From: Nocardioides sp.
GTDB taxonomy: Bacteria; Actinomycetota; Actinomycetes; Propionibacteriales; Nocardioidaceae
NCBI RefSeq assembly: GCF_030149505.1
Contig: NZ_JASBRN010000058.1
Coordinates: 1 to 47,282 of the forward strand
Length of the DNA stretch: 47,282 nucleotides
Direction of reading: 5' to 3'
Shown piece by piece: positions 38,968 to 46,916 of this stretch; the stretch's first letter is position 1; every line of letters starts with the position of its first letter. A program made the translations under genes and the position numbers. The notes beneath the pieces were generated by a model, which searched no databases, was not told the DNA's origin, and saw only the letters and a program-made list of their open reading frames with translations.

Positions 38968-41595
38968 TCAGGGAGCCGGCAGGAGGGTGAGCTCGTCCTC
39001 GGCGGCCGCGGCGACGGCCTCGGGGGTGAAGGGGAACGGCAGGGACTCCCCGCGCACCAGCAGGTCGGTCTGGTCGGTGTAGTGCTCGGAGGCGGGGTGC
39101 CCTGAGACGCCGGTGAGCGCGACCCAGCGCGAGTCGTCCCAGTCCGCCAGCGACAGCACCATCCGCATCGACGGGCCGGTCGTGACCTCGAAGCCCAGCA
39201 CCGGGTCCCAGGAGGTGGTGTCGACCGAGCCCGGCCCACCGCCGACCGGCCACGGGTCGGGCTCGACGACCCGCCGCGCCAGACCCACCGCCGCGCCGTC
39301 GCCGAGCAGCCCGGGCGAGGTGAGCCGCAGCAGGTGCTGGTGGCCCCAGGTCCACCGCTCGGCGTCCTGGGCCTGGCGGCGCACCAGCTCGTCGCGCGCC
39401 TCGAGCATCGCGGCCCTGAGCACGTCGTCGCGCCGCTCGACCCGGTCGGTCGCGGTGTCGTCCCACCAGGGGTCGTCCGGCTCCTCGAGCAGCCCGCCCA
39501 CCACCTGGATCCAGCGGGGTCCCCCGTCGGGCCAGGTGCTCGGCGGGAGCTCGTCGTGGAAGGTCGCGGCCAGCAGCTCGCGCCAGGTCGCGTTGAGGTA
39601 CGCCGCGGCGGCCGAGCCCGGGCCGTCGGCCGGCTGGTCGAGGTCCCAGCCGCGCAGCAGCTGCTGCCCGTCGTCGGCGTACCCCTCGTCGAGGTCGATG
39701 CGCAGGAGTGCCGGGACGAGCACGGGTGCCAGCGTCGAGACCTCGTCGCGCTGCACCTCCTCCACGCTCGCCACCGACTGCTCGCCGGCGACCAGCAGGT
39801 CGCGGAGCCGGGAGGCGCGCTGGCCGGGGTCGAAGCCCTGGCCGAGGAGGTAGGGGTAGTCCTGGTCGACGGGGACCTGGTTGGCCGCGACCGCCACGCC
39901 GTCGAGCGGGTCGGTGGTGAACGGCAGGGCGGTGGCCGGCAGGACCTCGCCCGTCCAGTCGTCCTCGGGGCGCCAGCCGGCGGCGGGCAGGGTGCCGTCG
40001 CGGCCGGACTTGCGCACGGGCACGGCCCCCGCGACCTGGACGCCGACCGTGCCGGCGCGGTCGGCGAGCACGACGTCGAGGGCGGGTACGGCGAGGGCGG
40101 CCGTCGCGCGGCGCGCCCCCTCCACGTCGTCGGCGAGCGCGAGCCCGAGCAGGCCGTCGAGGGAGGGCGCCGGCCGCAGGCCGACCCACTGCACCGCGAC
40201 CGCCAGCTCCTCGTCGAGGTCCGCACCCCGGCCGACGGTGGCGGCCTCCCCCGCGGCGGAGGTGTCGGGATCGACGTCGGAGAGCAGCGGCCCGTGCCGG
40301 GTGCTGCGCACCTCGAGCCGGACGTCCTCGGCCCCGGCGACCTCGATGGTCTCGGTGCGGGTGCGCACCGGGCGCCAGCGACCACCGACCAGCACCTCGT
40401 CGCCGCCGGCGCCCTCGCGCAACCGCTCGACCACGAGGTCGGTGGTGTCGGGTCCGGCGGCGGCCGCGCCCCAGGCGACCTCGGCGTTGTGGCCCTGCAC
40501 CACCCCGGGGACGCCGGGCAGGGAGAAGCCGGCGACGTCGTAGGGGCAGGCGGGTCCGACCTCGCGGCAGTGCAGCCCCACCTGCATCCAGGGACCGGGG
40601 ACCTCGGTGGCGAGGTGGGGGTCGGCGGCCAGCAGCGGGGCGCCGGTGGAGGTGCGCTCCCCGGAGACGACCACGGCGTTGCTGCCGGCGCCGGGACCGC
40701 GCCCGGCCCACGTCGGGAGGGCGTCGAGGGCAGCTCCGGCCGCGGCGAGAGCGGCCGCTCCGGGAGGACCCGGCGCGGGACGCAGCGGGTTGCGGGTCGT
40801 GGTCTCGGTGGCGTCGGGCTCGAAGCGAGCGTCCACGACGGCCCCTCCCGGGACCACGGGCACCACGTCGTCGGGCGGGGTCGGCCACAGCGTCGCCGCG
40901 CGCGTCGAGCCGACCGCGTCGGCGGTCAGGACCCGGGCGACCTCGTCCTCGGCCGCGGCCGCGCCCCCGAGGTCCCAGCCCCAGGCCTTGAGCCAGGTCA
41001 GGGTGTCGACCGCCGACCAGTCGGCCGGGGCCAGGTCGGCACCGTCGAGGTCGAGCAGGGTGTACTCCACGGCCAGCTGCGAGGGCGCCGACTGCGCGAG
41101 GTAGGCGTTCACGCCGTCGGCGTACGCCTCCAGGAACGCGCGGGCGTCGGGGCTGAGCAGCGCCAGCTCGCGCTCGGCGACCCGGCGCAGGCCGAGGGTG
41201 CGGGCAGCGCGGTCGCCGGGCAGCGCGCCCTCGCCGACCAGCGCGGCGAGGGTGCCGGACGCGCTGCGGCGGCGCACGTCCATCTGGAAGAACCGCTCCT
41301 GCGCGGTGACGTAGCCCTGGGCCAGCGCGAGGTCGGTGCTCGTGTCGGCGTACACGTGCGGCACGCCGGCGCCGTCGCGCAGCACCGTCACCGACCCCGA
41401 CAGCCCGGGGACCTCGACCTCCCCGGAGACCTGGGGCAGCGGCCGCCGCACCAGCGCGGTGGCGAACAGGCCCGTCACCACCAGCGCCAGGACCAGGCCG
41501 ACGGCGACGTACGTCGTCACGCGCAGCCCGTCAGGCAGCCCGCGGAACGCGCGCCACCAGCGCAGGGGGACGGCCGCGCGCGTGTCCTCGCTCAT
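38968..41595 (-). CDS. Penicillin acylase family (Ntn hydrolase) protein
   Basis: An 875-residue exported amidohydrolase precursor. One N-terminal membrane helix (TTYVAVGLVLALVVTGLFATAL, ~27-48) then the alpha-chain (VTVLRDGAGVPHVYADT, LAQGYVTAQERFFQMDVRRR). Autoproteolysis is expected at G304-S305 (GAGSNAVVVSGERTSTG), freeing Ser305 as the beta-chain nucleophile; Asn-containing NQVPV and later RIDLDEGY-type segments follow. Relatives cleave penicillin side chains or acyl-homoserine lactones; the substrate here is unknown. ATG at 41595; ATG at 41607 would add four residues. Confidence 0.93.
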   Translation of the reverse strand: MSEDTRAAVPLRWWRAFRGLPDGLRVTTYVAVGLVLALVVTGLFATALVRRPLPQVSGEVEVPGLSGSVTVLRDGAGVPHVYADTSTDLALAQGYVTAQERFFQMDVRRRSASGTLAALVGEGALPGDRAARTLGLRRVAERELALLSPDARAFLEAYADGVNAYLAQSAPSQLAVEYTLLDLDGADLAPADWSAVDTLTWLKAWGWDLGGAAAAEDEVARVLTADAVGSTRAATLWPTPPDDVVPVVPGGAVVDARFEPDATETTTRNPLRPAPGPPGAAALAAAGAALDALPTWAGRGPGAGSNAVVVSGERTSTGAPLLAADPHLATEVPGPWMQVGLHCREVGPACPYDVAGFSLPGVPGVVQGHNAEVAWGAAAAGPDTTDLVVERLREGAGGDEVLVGGRWRPVRTRTETIEVAGAEDVRLEVRSTRHGPLLSDVDPDTSAAGEAATVGRGADLDEELAVAVQWVGLRPAPSLDGLLGLALADDVEGARRATAALAVPALDVVLADRAGTVGVQVAGAVPVRKSGRDGTLPAAGWRPEDDWTGEVLPATALPFTTDPLDGVAVAANQVPVDQDYPYLLGQGFDPGQRASRLRDLLVAGEQSVASVEEVQRDEVSTLAPVLVPALLRIDLDEGYADDGQQLLRGWDLDQPADGPGSAAAAYLNATWRELLAATFHDELPPSTWPDGGPRWIQVVGGLLEEPDDPWWDDTATDRVERRDDVLRAAMLEARDELVRRQAQDAERWTWGHQHLLRLTSPGLLGDGAAVGLARRVVEPDPWPVGGGPGSVDTTSWDPVLGFEVTTGPSMRMVLSLADWDDSRWVALTGVSGHPASEHYTDQTDLLVRGESLPFPFTPEAVAAAAEDELTLLPAP

Positions 41596-41702
41596 GGTGC
41601 GGGCCATTCTGCCGTGCCGTACCATTGGCACTCGCCAGGGCAGAGTGCCAGCCGACCTCGGCCCACACCTCCCGGCCACCCGCCTGCACCGAAGGGGACC
41701 CG

Positions 41703-42056
41703 ATGCCGACCTACCAGTACGCCTGCACCGAGTGCGACCACGCCTTCGAGCAGGTCCAGAGCTTCTCCGACGCCTCCCTGACCGTGTGCCCGCAGTGCCA
41801 GGGCCGGCTGCGCAAGGTCTACAACGCCGTCGGCGTCGTCTTCAAGGGCTCCGGCTTCTACCGCACCGACAGCCGCTCCAGCTCGAGCAGCTCCACGGCC
41901 GGCAGCTCCGGCTCGACGGACGCCGGCTCGTCGGACTCCGGCTCGTCGAGCTCCGGCAGCTCCGGCTCGGGCGAGAAGGCGACCGCCGCTGCGTCGTCCT
42001 CCAGCAGCACCAGCTCGTCGAGCAGCTCGAGCACCAGCGGCGCCGCCGCCTCCTGA
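41703..42056 (+). CDS. FmdB-family zinc ribbon protein with poly-Ser tail
   Basis: A 117-residue protein. Residues 1-43 are the FmdB/CxxC_CxxC_SSSS zinc ribbon: MPTYQYACTEC and LTVCPQCQGRLRKVYN, with four Cys for one zinc, followed by VVFKGSGFYRTDS. From residue 54 on it is almost only Ser/Gly with scattered Asp and Thr (about 60 residues), longer than in most relatives. Function is unknown; FmdB was first linked to formamidase regulation. ATG at 41703 after a purine tract AAGGGG. A REP-like element follows its stop. Confidence 0.92.
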   Translation: MPTYQYACTECDHAFEQVQSFSDASLTVCPQCQGRLRKVYNAVGVVFKGSGFYRTDSRSSSSSSTAGSSGSTDAGSSDSGSSSSGSSGSGEKATAAASSSSSTSSSSSSSTSGAAAS

Positions 42057-42062
42057 CCCCCG

Positions 42063-42155
42063 CTGGTCGAGGTGCGAGGAGCGCCAGCGACGAGCCTCGA
42101 GACCCCGCGGCCAGCGACCGGTCTCGTGGCTCGCTGCGCTCGCACCTCGACCACC
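42063..42155. repeat. Paired inverted REP-like elements
   Basis: Two copies of the element at 17525-17568 face each other. Copy 1 starts CTGGTCGAGGTGCGAG (42063-42078) and ends GAGCCTCGAGACC (42092-42104); after a 15-nt centre copy 2 starts GGTCTCGTGGCTCG (42120-42133) and ends CGCACCTCGACCACC (42141-42155). The whole unit can fold as one long hairpin and may act as a terminator for the FmdB gene. Confidence 0.75.
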
Positions 42156-42209
42156 GGCGTCGGAGACCGCGCCTGTGGAGAGCCGGGCGCACCGGTCGCC
42201 CGATCGGCC

Positions 42210-42215
42210 TAGCGT
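42210..42215 (+). promoter_or_regulatory. Minus-10 box of leaderless SAF-gene transcript
   Basis: TAGCGT, 7 nt before the ATG at 42223, with no ribosome site between; predicted leaderless start. Confidence 0.5.
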
Positions 42216-42222
42216 CCGGGTC

Positions 42223-42915
42223 ATGCCCCTCGACGCACCCGAGACCCATCCGGGCTCCGCCCCCTCCGATGTACGCCGCCGCCTGGCCCTCGCCCGGCGG
42301 CGGGTGCGCCGTGCCGTGCTGGGGCGACGCCGGCTGCTGGCCGCGGTGTGCGCCGCCCTCGCGGTGGTCGCGGGCGTGCGGGCCGTGGCCGCCCCTCCCC
42401 CGGAGGTGGTCGCGGTGACGGTGGCGGCGCGCGACCTGCCGGCCGGGGCCGTGCTGGCGTCGACCGACCTGACCACCGTCGAGCTGCCCTCGGAGGCGCG
42501 GCCGGACGGCCTGCTCACCGACCCGACGGGCCGCACGCTCGCCGGGCCGGTCACTCAGGGGGAAGCGCTGACCGAGGTACGCGTCGTGGGCGCGCCGATG
42601 GCCCGGGAGGCGCTGGCCGGCACCGACCGGCTCGCGCTGCCGGTGCGGCTGCCCGACGCCGGGACGGTCGGGCTGCTCCGGCTGGGCGACCGCATCGACC
42701 TGGTCGCCACCGACCCGCAGGGCGCGACGTCGGAGGTGGTGGCCCAGGGGGTGCCGGTCCTCGCGCTGCCCGGCCCCGACTCCTCCACCGGTGCGGCCGG
42801 ACCGGCTGGTCCGGCGGGTGGGCGGCTGGTCGTCCTGGGCGTGGCCGCGGCCGAGCTGCCGCGCGTGTCCACCGCCGCCGCGGCGACCTTCCTGACCTAC
42901 GCCTGGTCCCGCTAG
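42223..42915 (+). CDS. SAF-domain membrane-anchored protein (CpaB/RcpC-like)
   Basis: A 230-residue protein with a basic N terminus, one membrane helix (LLAAVCAALAVVAGVRAVAA, ~38-57) and an SAF domain (VAVTVAARDLPAGAVLASTDLTTVELP) followed by an RcpC-like region (GDRIDLVATDPQGATSEVVAQGVPVLAL). Such proteins belong to Flp pilus assembly systems, but no tad/flp genes are adjacent, so it may have another envelope role. It ends TFLTYAWSR and its TAG stop overlaps the minus-10 of mscL. Confidence 0.88.
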   Translation: MPLDAPETHPGSAPSDVRRRLALARRRVRRAVLGRRRLLAAVCAALAVVAGVRAVAAPPPEVVAVTVAARDLPAGAVLASTDLTTVELPSEARPDGLLTDPTGRTLAGPVTQGEALTEVRVVGAPMAREALAGTDRLALPVRLPDAGTVGLLRLGDRIDLVATDPQGATSEVVAQGVPVLALPGPDSSTGAAGPAGPAGGRLVVLGVAAAELPRVSTAAAATFLTYAWSR

Positions 42916-42918
42916 CCT
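42913..42918 (+). promoter_or_regulatory. Candidate mscL minus-10 overlapping upstream stop codon
   Basis: TAGCCT overlaps the TAG stop of the SAF gene. It would give a ~40-nt leader containing AGAGAGGG, the mscL ribosome site, before the ATG at 42967. Confidence 0.4.
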
Positions 42919-42966
42919 GCGGCCGGACGCGGCCACTCGGGCCGCCGCACAGAGAGGGCGCCACAC

Positions 42967-43326
42967 ATGAGCGGCTTCAAGAACTTCCTGCTCCGCGGGA
43001 ACCTCGTCGACCTCGCGGTCGCGGTCATCATCGGCACCGCCTTCGGCCTGGTCGTCACCACCTTCACCAACTGGCTGACCGCCCAGCTGCCCTCGTCGGT
43101 CGACGACATCTTCAGCAACGAGGCGAACTCCTTCGGCGCCTTCATGAACGCGGTGATCTCGTTCGTGATCCTCGCCGCGGTCGTCTACTTCCTCATCGTC
43201 ATGCCCTACACCAAGGCCAAGGAGAAGTACTTCCCCTCGGCCCCTCCGGGCACCCCCGAGGACACTCTGCTGCTCCGCGAGATCCGCGACGCCCTGCGCG
43301 CCGGCCAGGCCGGCCCCACCGCCTGA
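42967..43326 (+). CDS. mscL: Large-conductance mechanosensitive channel MscL
   Basis: A 119-residue channel subunit (pentamer in known members) that opens at high membrane tension to release solutes after osmotic downshock. N-terminal FKNFLLRGNLVDLAVAVIIGTAFG is the TM1 signature; the periplasmic loop is short; TM2 is AVISFVILAAVVYFLIVMPY; the C-terminal helix TLLLREIRDALR forms the cytoplasmic bundle. ATG at 42967 has AGAGAGGG upstream. It follows the SAF gene closely and precedes tandem hairpins. Confidence 0.97.
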   Translation: MSGFKNFLLRGNLVDLAVAVIIGTAFGLVVTTFTNWLTAQLPSSVDDIFSNEANSFGAFMNAVISFVILAAVVYFLIVMPYTKAKEKYFPSAPPGTPEDTLLLREIRDALRAGQAGPTA

Positions 43327-43340
43327 CCGTCTCGACGCAC

Positions 43341-43453
43341 GGGACGTCATACGGGCAGGACGGCCTGCTCCTCGGCTCGTATGACGTCCCACCGTCCCCG
43401 GCGCGGGACGTCATACGGGCAGGACGGTCCCTGACGCGGGGCGCATGACGTCC
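43341..43453. repeat. Two tandem hairpins with 13-bp stems after mscL
   Basis: GGGACGTCATACG (43341-43353) pairs perfectly with CGTATGACGTCCC (43378-43390). A second copy of the first arm plus GGCAGGACGG (23 nt identical) starts at 43405, and GCATGACGTCC ends near 43453 as its weaker partner. The unit lies between convergent mscL and the small gene at 43480-43710, so it may terminate both. Confidence 0.7.
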
Positions 43454-43479
43454 GCGGGTGGCGGGTCGGTGGGTCTTCC

Positions 43480-43710
43480 TCAGCCGCCGTGGTGCGGCGG
43501 CACCTGCTCGATGAGCCAGGTGTCACCGTCCCGGGGACCACGCGAACCTCCGGTGTCGCGCTCGTCCGAGGTCGTCTCCGGCAGGCTCTCGCCGAAGACC
43601 TCGGCCCGCCGCCGGGCCCGCTCCCACTCCGACGTACGCCGCTGGGCAGGGGCGTCCGCCTCGTCGCAACCACCGGGGCCGTCCGTGCCCCCGGGGCCCT
43701 CGCCGCTCAC
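43480..43710 (-). CDS. Small acidic protein coupled to LCP gene
   Basis: A 76-residue protein, GTG at 43710 overlapping the LCP stop (GTGA). After a Gly-rich start it reads RRTSEWERARRRAEVFGESLPETTSDERD and ends DTWLIEQVPPHHGG, a pattern I associate with conserved small actinobacterial proteins next to LCP genes. No membrane helix. It is probably co-translated with the LCP protein; function unknown. Confidence 0.8.
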   Translation of the reverse strand: MSGEGPGGTDGPGGCDEADAPAQRRTSEWERARRRAEVFGESLPETTSDERDTGGSRGPRDGDTWLIEQVPPHHGG

Positions 43711-44960
43711 GTGCAGAGCCCGGCCGCGGCCAGCGCCTCGTCGGAGGCGGTCGGCACGCCGGGTCCGTCGCCCGAGCCGGACCCGCTCCCCTGGGAGCCG
43801 GTGTCCGACCCGCCGGCGGAAGGCTCCTCCGAGCCCGAGGCGCCCGGGACGCTGCCGGCGGTGATCACGTCGGTGGCCAGGCGCCGACTGAGCGGCTCGT
43901 CGTTCTTGAGCTTGTTCCAGACGTCGTCGGCGTCCTCGGTCCACACCAGCCGGTTGGGGTCGTTGGGGTCGACCTCGATCGGGATGGTCAGGAACTGCAC
44001 CTGGTCCAGCCCGATGCCCCGGAACTCGTAGCCGAGCTTGGCGATCTTCCACAGGTCTCCGAGGCCCTCGTCGAGGGTGAGGGACTCGGTCGCGGCCTGG
44101 AGGAAGTTGAGCAGCCGGTCCGGCCGGGCGAGCGTGCCGGAGGACAGCACCGTGTTGACCATGGAGGCGATGAACGCCTGCTGGCGCTTCATCCGGCCGA
44201 CGTCGGAGCCGCCGGAGAGCGCGTAGCGCTGCCGGACGTAGTTGAGCGCCTGGATGCCCTCGAGCTTGCGGGTGCCGGCCTCGAGGTACATGCCGTGCTC
44301 GCGGTCGTCGATGGTCTCGGGGATGCAGACCTCGACCCCGCCGACGGCGTCGACCATGTCCTGGAACCCGGTGAAGTCGACGACGACGAAGTGGTCGAGG
44401 CGGATGCCGGTCAGCGACTCGAACTGCTGGATCGTGCAGGCCGGACCGCCGACCTGGTAGGCGACGTTCCACATCTGGTAGTCCGCTGCCGGGATGATCT
44501 CGCCGTCCTCGTTCTTGCACTGCGGCCGGTTGACCATGGCGTCGCGCGGGATGCTCACGCCGTACGCCCGCTCGCGGTCGGCGGAGAAGTGCAGCAGCAG
44601 CGTGGTGTCCGAGCGCTCGCCGTCGCCGGTCAGCCCGTCGATGTTGTTCTCGCCCTCGCGGGTGTCCGAGCCCATGACCAGGACGTTGAGCGGCTCCTGC
44701 GGACCGGCGACCTCGACCTTCTCCGGCCGCTCACCCACGAGGCTGTCCTCGATGTCGAGGACCGTCAGGTTGCCGCTGAGGCTGCGGTAGAGGTAGGTCA
44801 CCGACAGCCCGGTCACCAGGCCGAGCACCACCAGCGTCGCGACCAGCACCTTGGCCACGGTGTGACGACGACGTCGCCGCGCGCGTCGCTTGCCCCGCGT
44901 GGTCACCCGGGGAGCCGGGGTCGCGACCTCGCCCTCGGGGGGCGGGACGGGCGTGCTCAC
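43707..44960 (-). CDS. LytR-CpsA-Psr (LCP) family cell-wall ligase
   Basis: A 417-residue membrane protein that in known members transfers lipid-linked glycopolymers (teichoic acid, arabinogalactan, capsule) to peptidoglycan. Basic cytoplasmic stretch (RGKRRARRRRRHT), one helix (VAKVLVATLVVLGLVTGL, ~36-53), then the extracellular LCP domain: LNVLVMGSDTRE (D99, R101), ERSDTTLLLHF, GVSIPRDAMV (R139, D140), GGVEVCIPETI, ALNYVRQRYAL. A Ser/Gly-rich tail follows. GTG at 44960 has AGGAG 9 nt upstream. It is coupled to a small downstream gene. Confidence 0.95.
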   Translation of the reverse strand: MSTPVPPPEGEVATPAPRVTTRGKRRARRRRRHTVAKVLVATLVVLGLVTGLSVTYLYRSLSGNLTVLDIEDSLVGERPEKVEVAGPQEPLNVLVMGSDTREGENNIDGLTGDGERSDTTLLLHFSADRERAYGVSIPRDAMVNRPQCKNEDGEIIPAADYQMWNVAYQVGGPACTIQQFESLTGIRLDHFVVVDFTGFQDMVDAVGGVEVCIPETIDDREHGMYLEAGTRKLEGIQALNYVRQRYALSGGSDVGRMKRQQAFIASMVNTVLSSGTLARPDRLLNFLQAATESLTLDEGLGDLWKIAKLGYEFRGIGLDQVQFLTIPIEVDPNDPNRLVWTEDADDVWNKLKNDEPLSRRLATDVITAGSVPGASGSEEPSAGGSDTGSQGSGSGSGDGPGVPTASDEALAAAGLCT

Positions 44961-45180
44961 GTGGTCGTTCTCCTGCGGGTGCGGGCTGTGGGGTGGCGGC
45001 CCCCGGACACGTCGTACGACGCGGCGGGTGGCCACCCGGTCGGCCACCCGGTCGGGGGCCGGCGCGGCGCTGCGCCTGCTCGACGGTACGAGGCTCCCCC
45101 AAGTGGATGATTGTGCGTCTGTGCACCCTTGGGATCCAAGTCCGGGGTCGCCGTGAGGGTCTGACAAGATGGCCCGCGCC

Positions 45181-45253
45181 GCCCCAGTAGCTCAGTGGAT
45201 AGAGCAGCCGCCTCCTAAGCGAAAGGTCGCAAGTTCGACTCTTGCCTGGGGCA
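45181..45253 (+). tRNA. tRNA-Arg (anticodon CCT)
   Basis: Acceptor GCCCCAG/CTGGGGC, D arm GCTC/GAGC, loop CTCCTAA with anticodon CCT, T arm GCAAG/CTTGC around TTCGACT, discriminator A. The 3' CCA is not encoded. The anticodon stem is odd: GCCGC against GCGAA gives only three standard pairs next to the loop, the outer two being G-A and C-A. Confidence 0.9.
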
Positions 45254-45338
45254 CCCAGCAGTCCTCGCGACCGCCGGTGGACGCCGAGCTCGACTTCCTG
45301 CCTCACGCCCAACCGTGCTCCCCACCGCCGGCGCTGGG

Positions 45339-45367
45339 CTGCCCGAGTCGTCCGGAAGGACGGGCAG
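45339..45367. terminator. Hairpin between tRNA-Arg and kinase gene
   Basis: CTGCCCG (45339-45345) pairs with CGGGCAG (45361-45367), with inner GTCC/GGAC pairing around a GGAA tetraloop-like turn. It lies 85 bp after the tRNA and 31 bp beyond the stop of the minus-strand kinase gene. Confidence 0.6.
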
Positions 45368-45398
45368 CTTGCCGGAGGTCCACCCGACAGCGTGGCGC

Positions 45399-46916
45399 TC
45401 AGGCAGGACCGAGGTCGTCGAGGATGACGAGCCCTCCGCCCTGCTCGCCGACGGCCAGCCGCCGGGTCTCGGACTCGGCCCCGTCGTAGACCAGGTCGAC
45501 CGTGACGACCCCGTCCTCGACCGAGGTGCCCTCGACCGACACGGACTCGACGGTCTCCCAGAAGCCGGTGTACCCGCCGTACCCGCCCGCGTCCGAGCGC
45601 GCCTCCCCGCCGAGGTAGCCCCACGCGGTGCGCGTGTCGTCGGGGAGGAGGCCGTAGTACTCGGAGACCAGCGCCTCGGCCTCGCCGGACCCCGCCTCGG
45701 CCTCGGCCGCCGGCGCGGTCGTCGCAGCCTCCTCGCTCGGCTCGGCGTCCTCTGCCTCCTGCGAGGGCTCCTCCAACGGCTCCTCGGACGGCTCCGACGT
45801 CCCGCTGGGCCGGGGGTCCTGGGGCGCGGTGCTGCTGGGCCCGTCCGGCGCGGCGGCGGGCTCCTCGTCCTCGCCCGGCAGCAGCGCGACCGCGACCGCA
45901 CCCCCGAGCAGCAGGAGCAGCAGGGCGACGACGAGCACCGGCGTACGCCGCCTCGACCGCTCCGCACTCGGGGCGGCCGGCGGCGCCGCCACGACCGGTG
46001 TCGACTCCGTTCCGGGCGTCGGCTCGGGGTCCACCGGCGCGGACGGGACGGACGCCGCAGCGGCCAGGGGTGCGGTCGCGGTCACCGGTGTCTCCAGCAT
46101 CTGCGTCGGGTGCTCGTCGGCGAGCCGGGCCAGCTCGGCCGCGGCCTCGGCCATGGTGCAGCGCGCCCCGGGGTCCGGGTCGAGCATCCGGGCGAGCACC
46201 GGGGTCAGCGGGCCAGCCTGCTCGGGCCGCGGCACCGACGCGGAGGCGATGGCGGCCAGGGTCGCGATCGGGTTGCCGCGGTCCTCGACGGGCAGCCGGC
46301 CCTCGACGGCCGCGTACAACGTGGCGCCCAGCGCCCACACGTCCGCGGCGGGCGTCGGCTCCTCCCCGCGCGCGAGCTCGGGGGAGAAGTAGAGCGGCGT
46401 CCCGATGAGCAGGCCCGAGCGGGTCAGCGCGGCGTCGCCCTCGGTGCGGGCGATCCCGAAGTCGCTGATCTTCGCCGTGTCCCCGTCGACCAGCACGTTG
46501 CTGGGCTTGACGTCGCGGTGCACCGTCCCGCGCGCGTGGGCCGCTGCGAGCCCGCCCGCGACCTGGGCGCCGATCGCCGCGACCCGCCGCGGCTCGAGGC
46601 GCCCCTCCCGCTCGACCAGCTGCGAGAGCGTGCTGCCGTCCACGTGCTCCATCACCAGCCAGGACCTGCCCTGCTCGTCCTCGACGGCGTCGAAGACCGA
46701 GACGACGTTCGGGTGGTTCAGCGCCGCCGAGGAGCGGGCCTCGCGCAGGGCGCGCGCCAGGTCCGGTGCGGACTCCCCCGGCAGCAGCCCGACCTGCTTG
46801 ACCGCCACCTCCCGGCCGAGCACCTCGTCGGTGCACAGCCAGACCGTGCCCATGCCGCCACGCCCGATCGCCCGCTCGACGCGGTAGCGGCCGGCGATCA
46901 CCTCTGGTGCCTCCAT
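45399..46916 (-). CDS. PknB-type transmembrane Ser/Thr protein kinase
   Basis: A 505-residue eukaryote-like kinase. P-loop GRGGMGTV (18-25), catalytic K40, HRDVKPSN loop (133-140), DFG (152-154), GTPLYFSPE (P+1/APE region). A juxtamembrane Pro-rich linker leads to one membrane helix (~326-346) and an extracellular part: an acidic Ser/Pro/Glu stalk (350-420) and a small C-terminal domain (SEYYGLLPDDTRTAWGYLGG to VILDDLGPA), not PASTA repeats. Such a domain is found in other actinobacterial kinases but its ligand is unknown. ATG at 46916; GTG at 46934 would add six residues. Confidence 0.94.
   Translation of the reverse strand: MEAPEVIAGRYRVERAIGRGGMGTVWLCTDEVLGREVAVKQVGLLPGESAPDLARALREARSSAALNHPNVVSVFDAVEDEQGRSWLVMEHVDGSTLSQLVEREGRLEPRRVAAIGAQVAGGLAAAHARGTVHRDVKPSNVLVDGDTAKISDFGIARTEGDAALTRSGLLIGTPLYFSPELARGEEPTPAADVWALGATLYAAVEGRLPVEDRGNPIATLAAIASASVPRPEQAGPLTPVLARMLDPDPGARCTMAEAAAELARLADEHPTQMLETPVTATAPLAAAASVPSAPVDPEPTPGTESTPVVAAPPAAPSAERSRRRTPVLVVALLLLLLGGAVAVALLPGEDEEPAAAPDGPSSTAPQDPRPSGTSEPSEEPLEEPSQEAEDAEPSEEAATTAPAAEAEAGSGEAEALVSEYYGLLPDDTRTAWGYLGGEARSDAGGYGGYTGFWETVESVSVEGTSVEDGVVTVDLVYDGAESETRRLAVGEQGGGLVILDDLGPA

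Noticed and set aside
42063..42155. A CRISPR-like reading of the paired repeats
   Set aside because: Only two inverted copies with a 15-nt centre; no regular direct repeats, spacers or cas genes.
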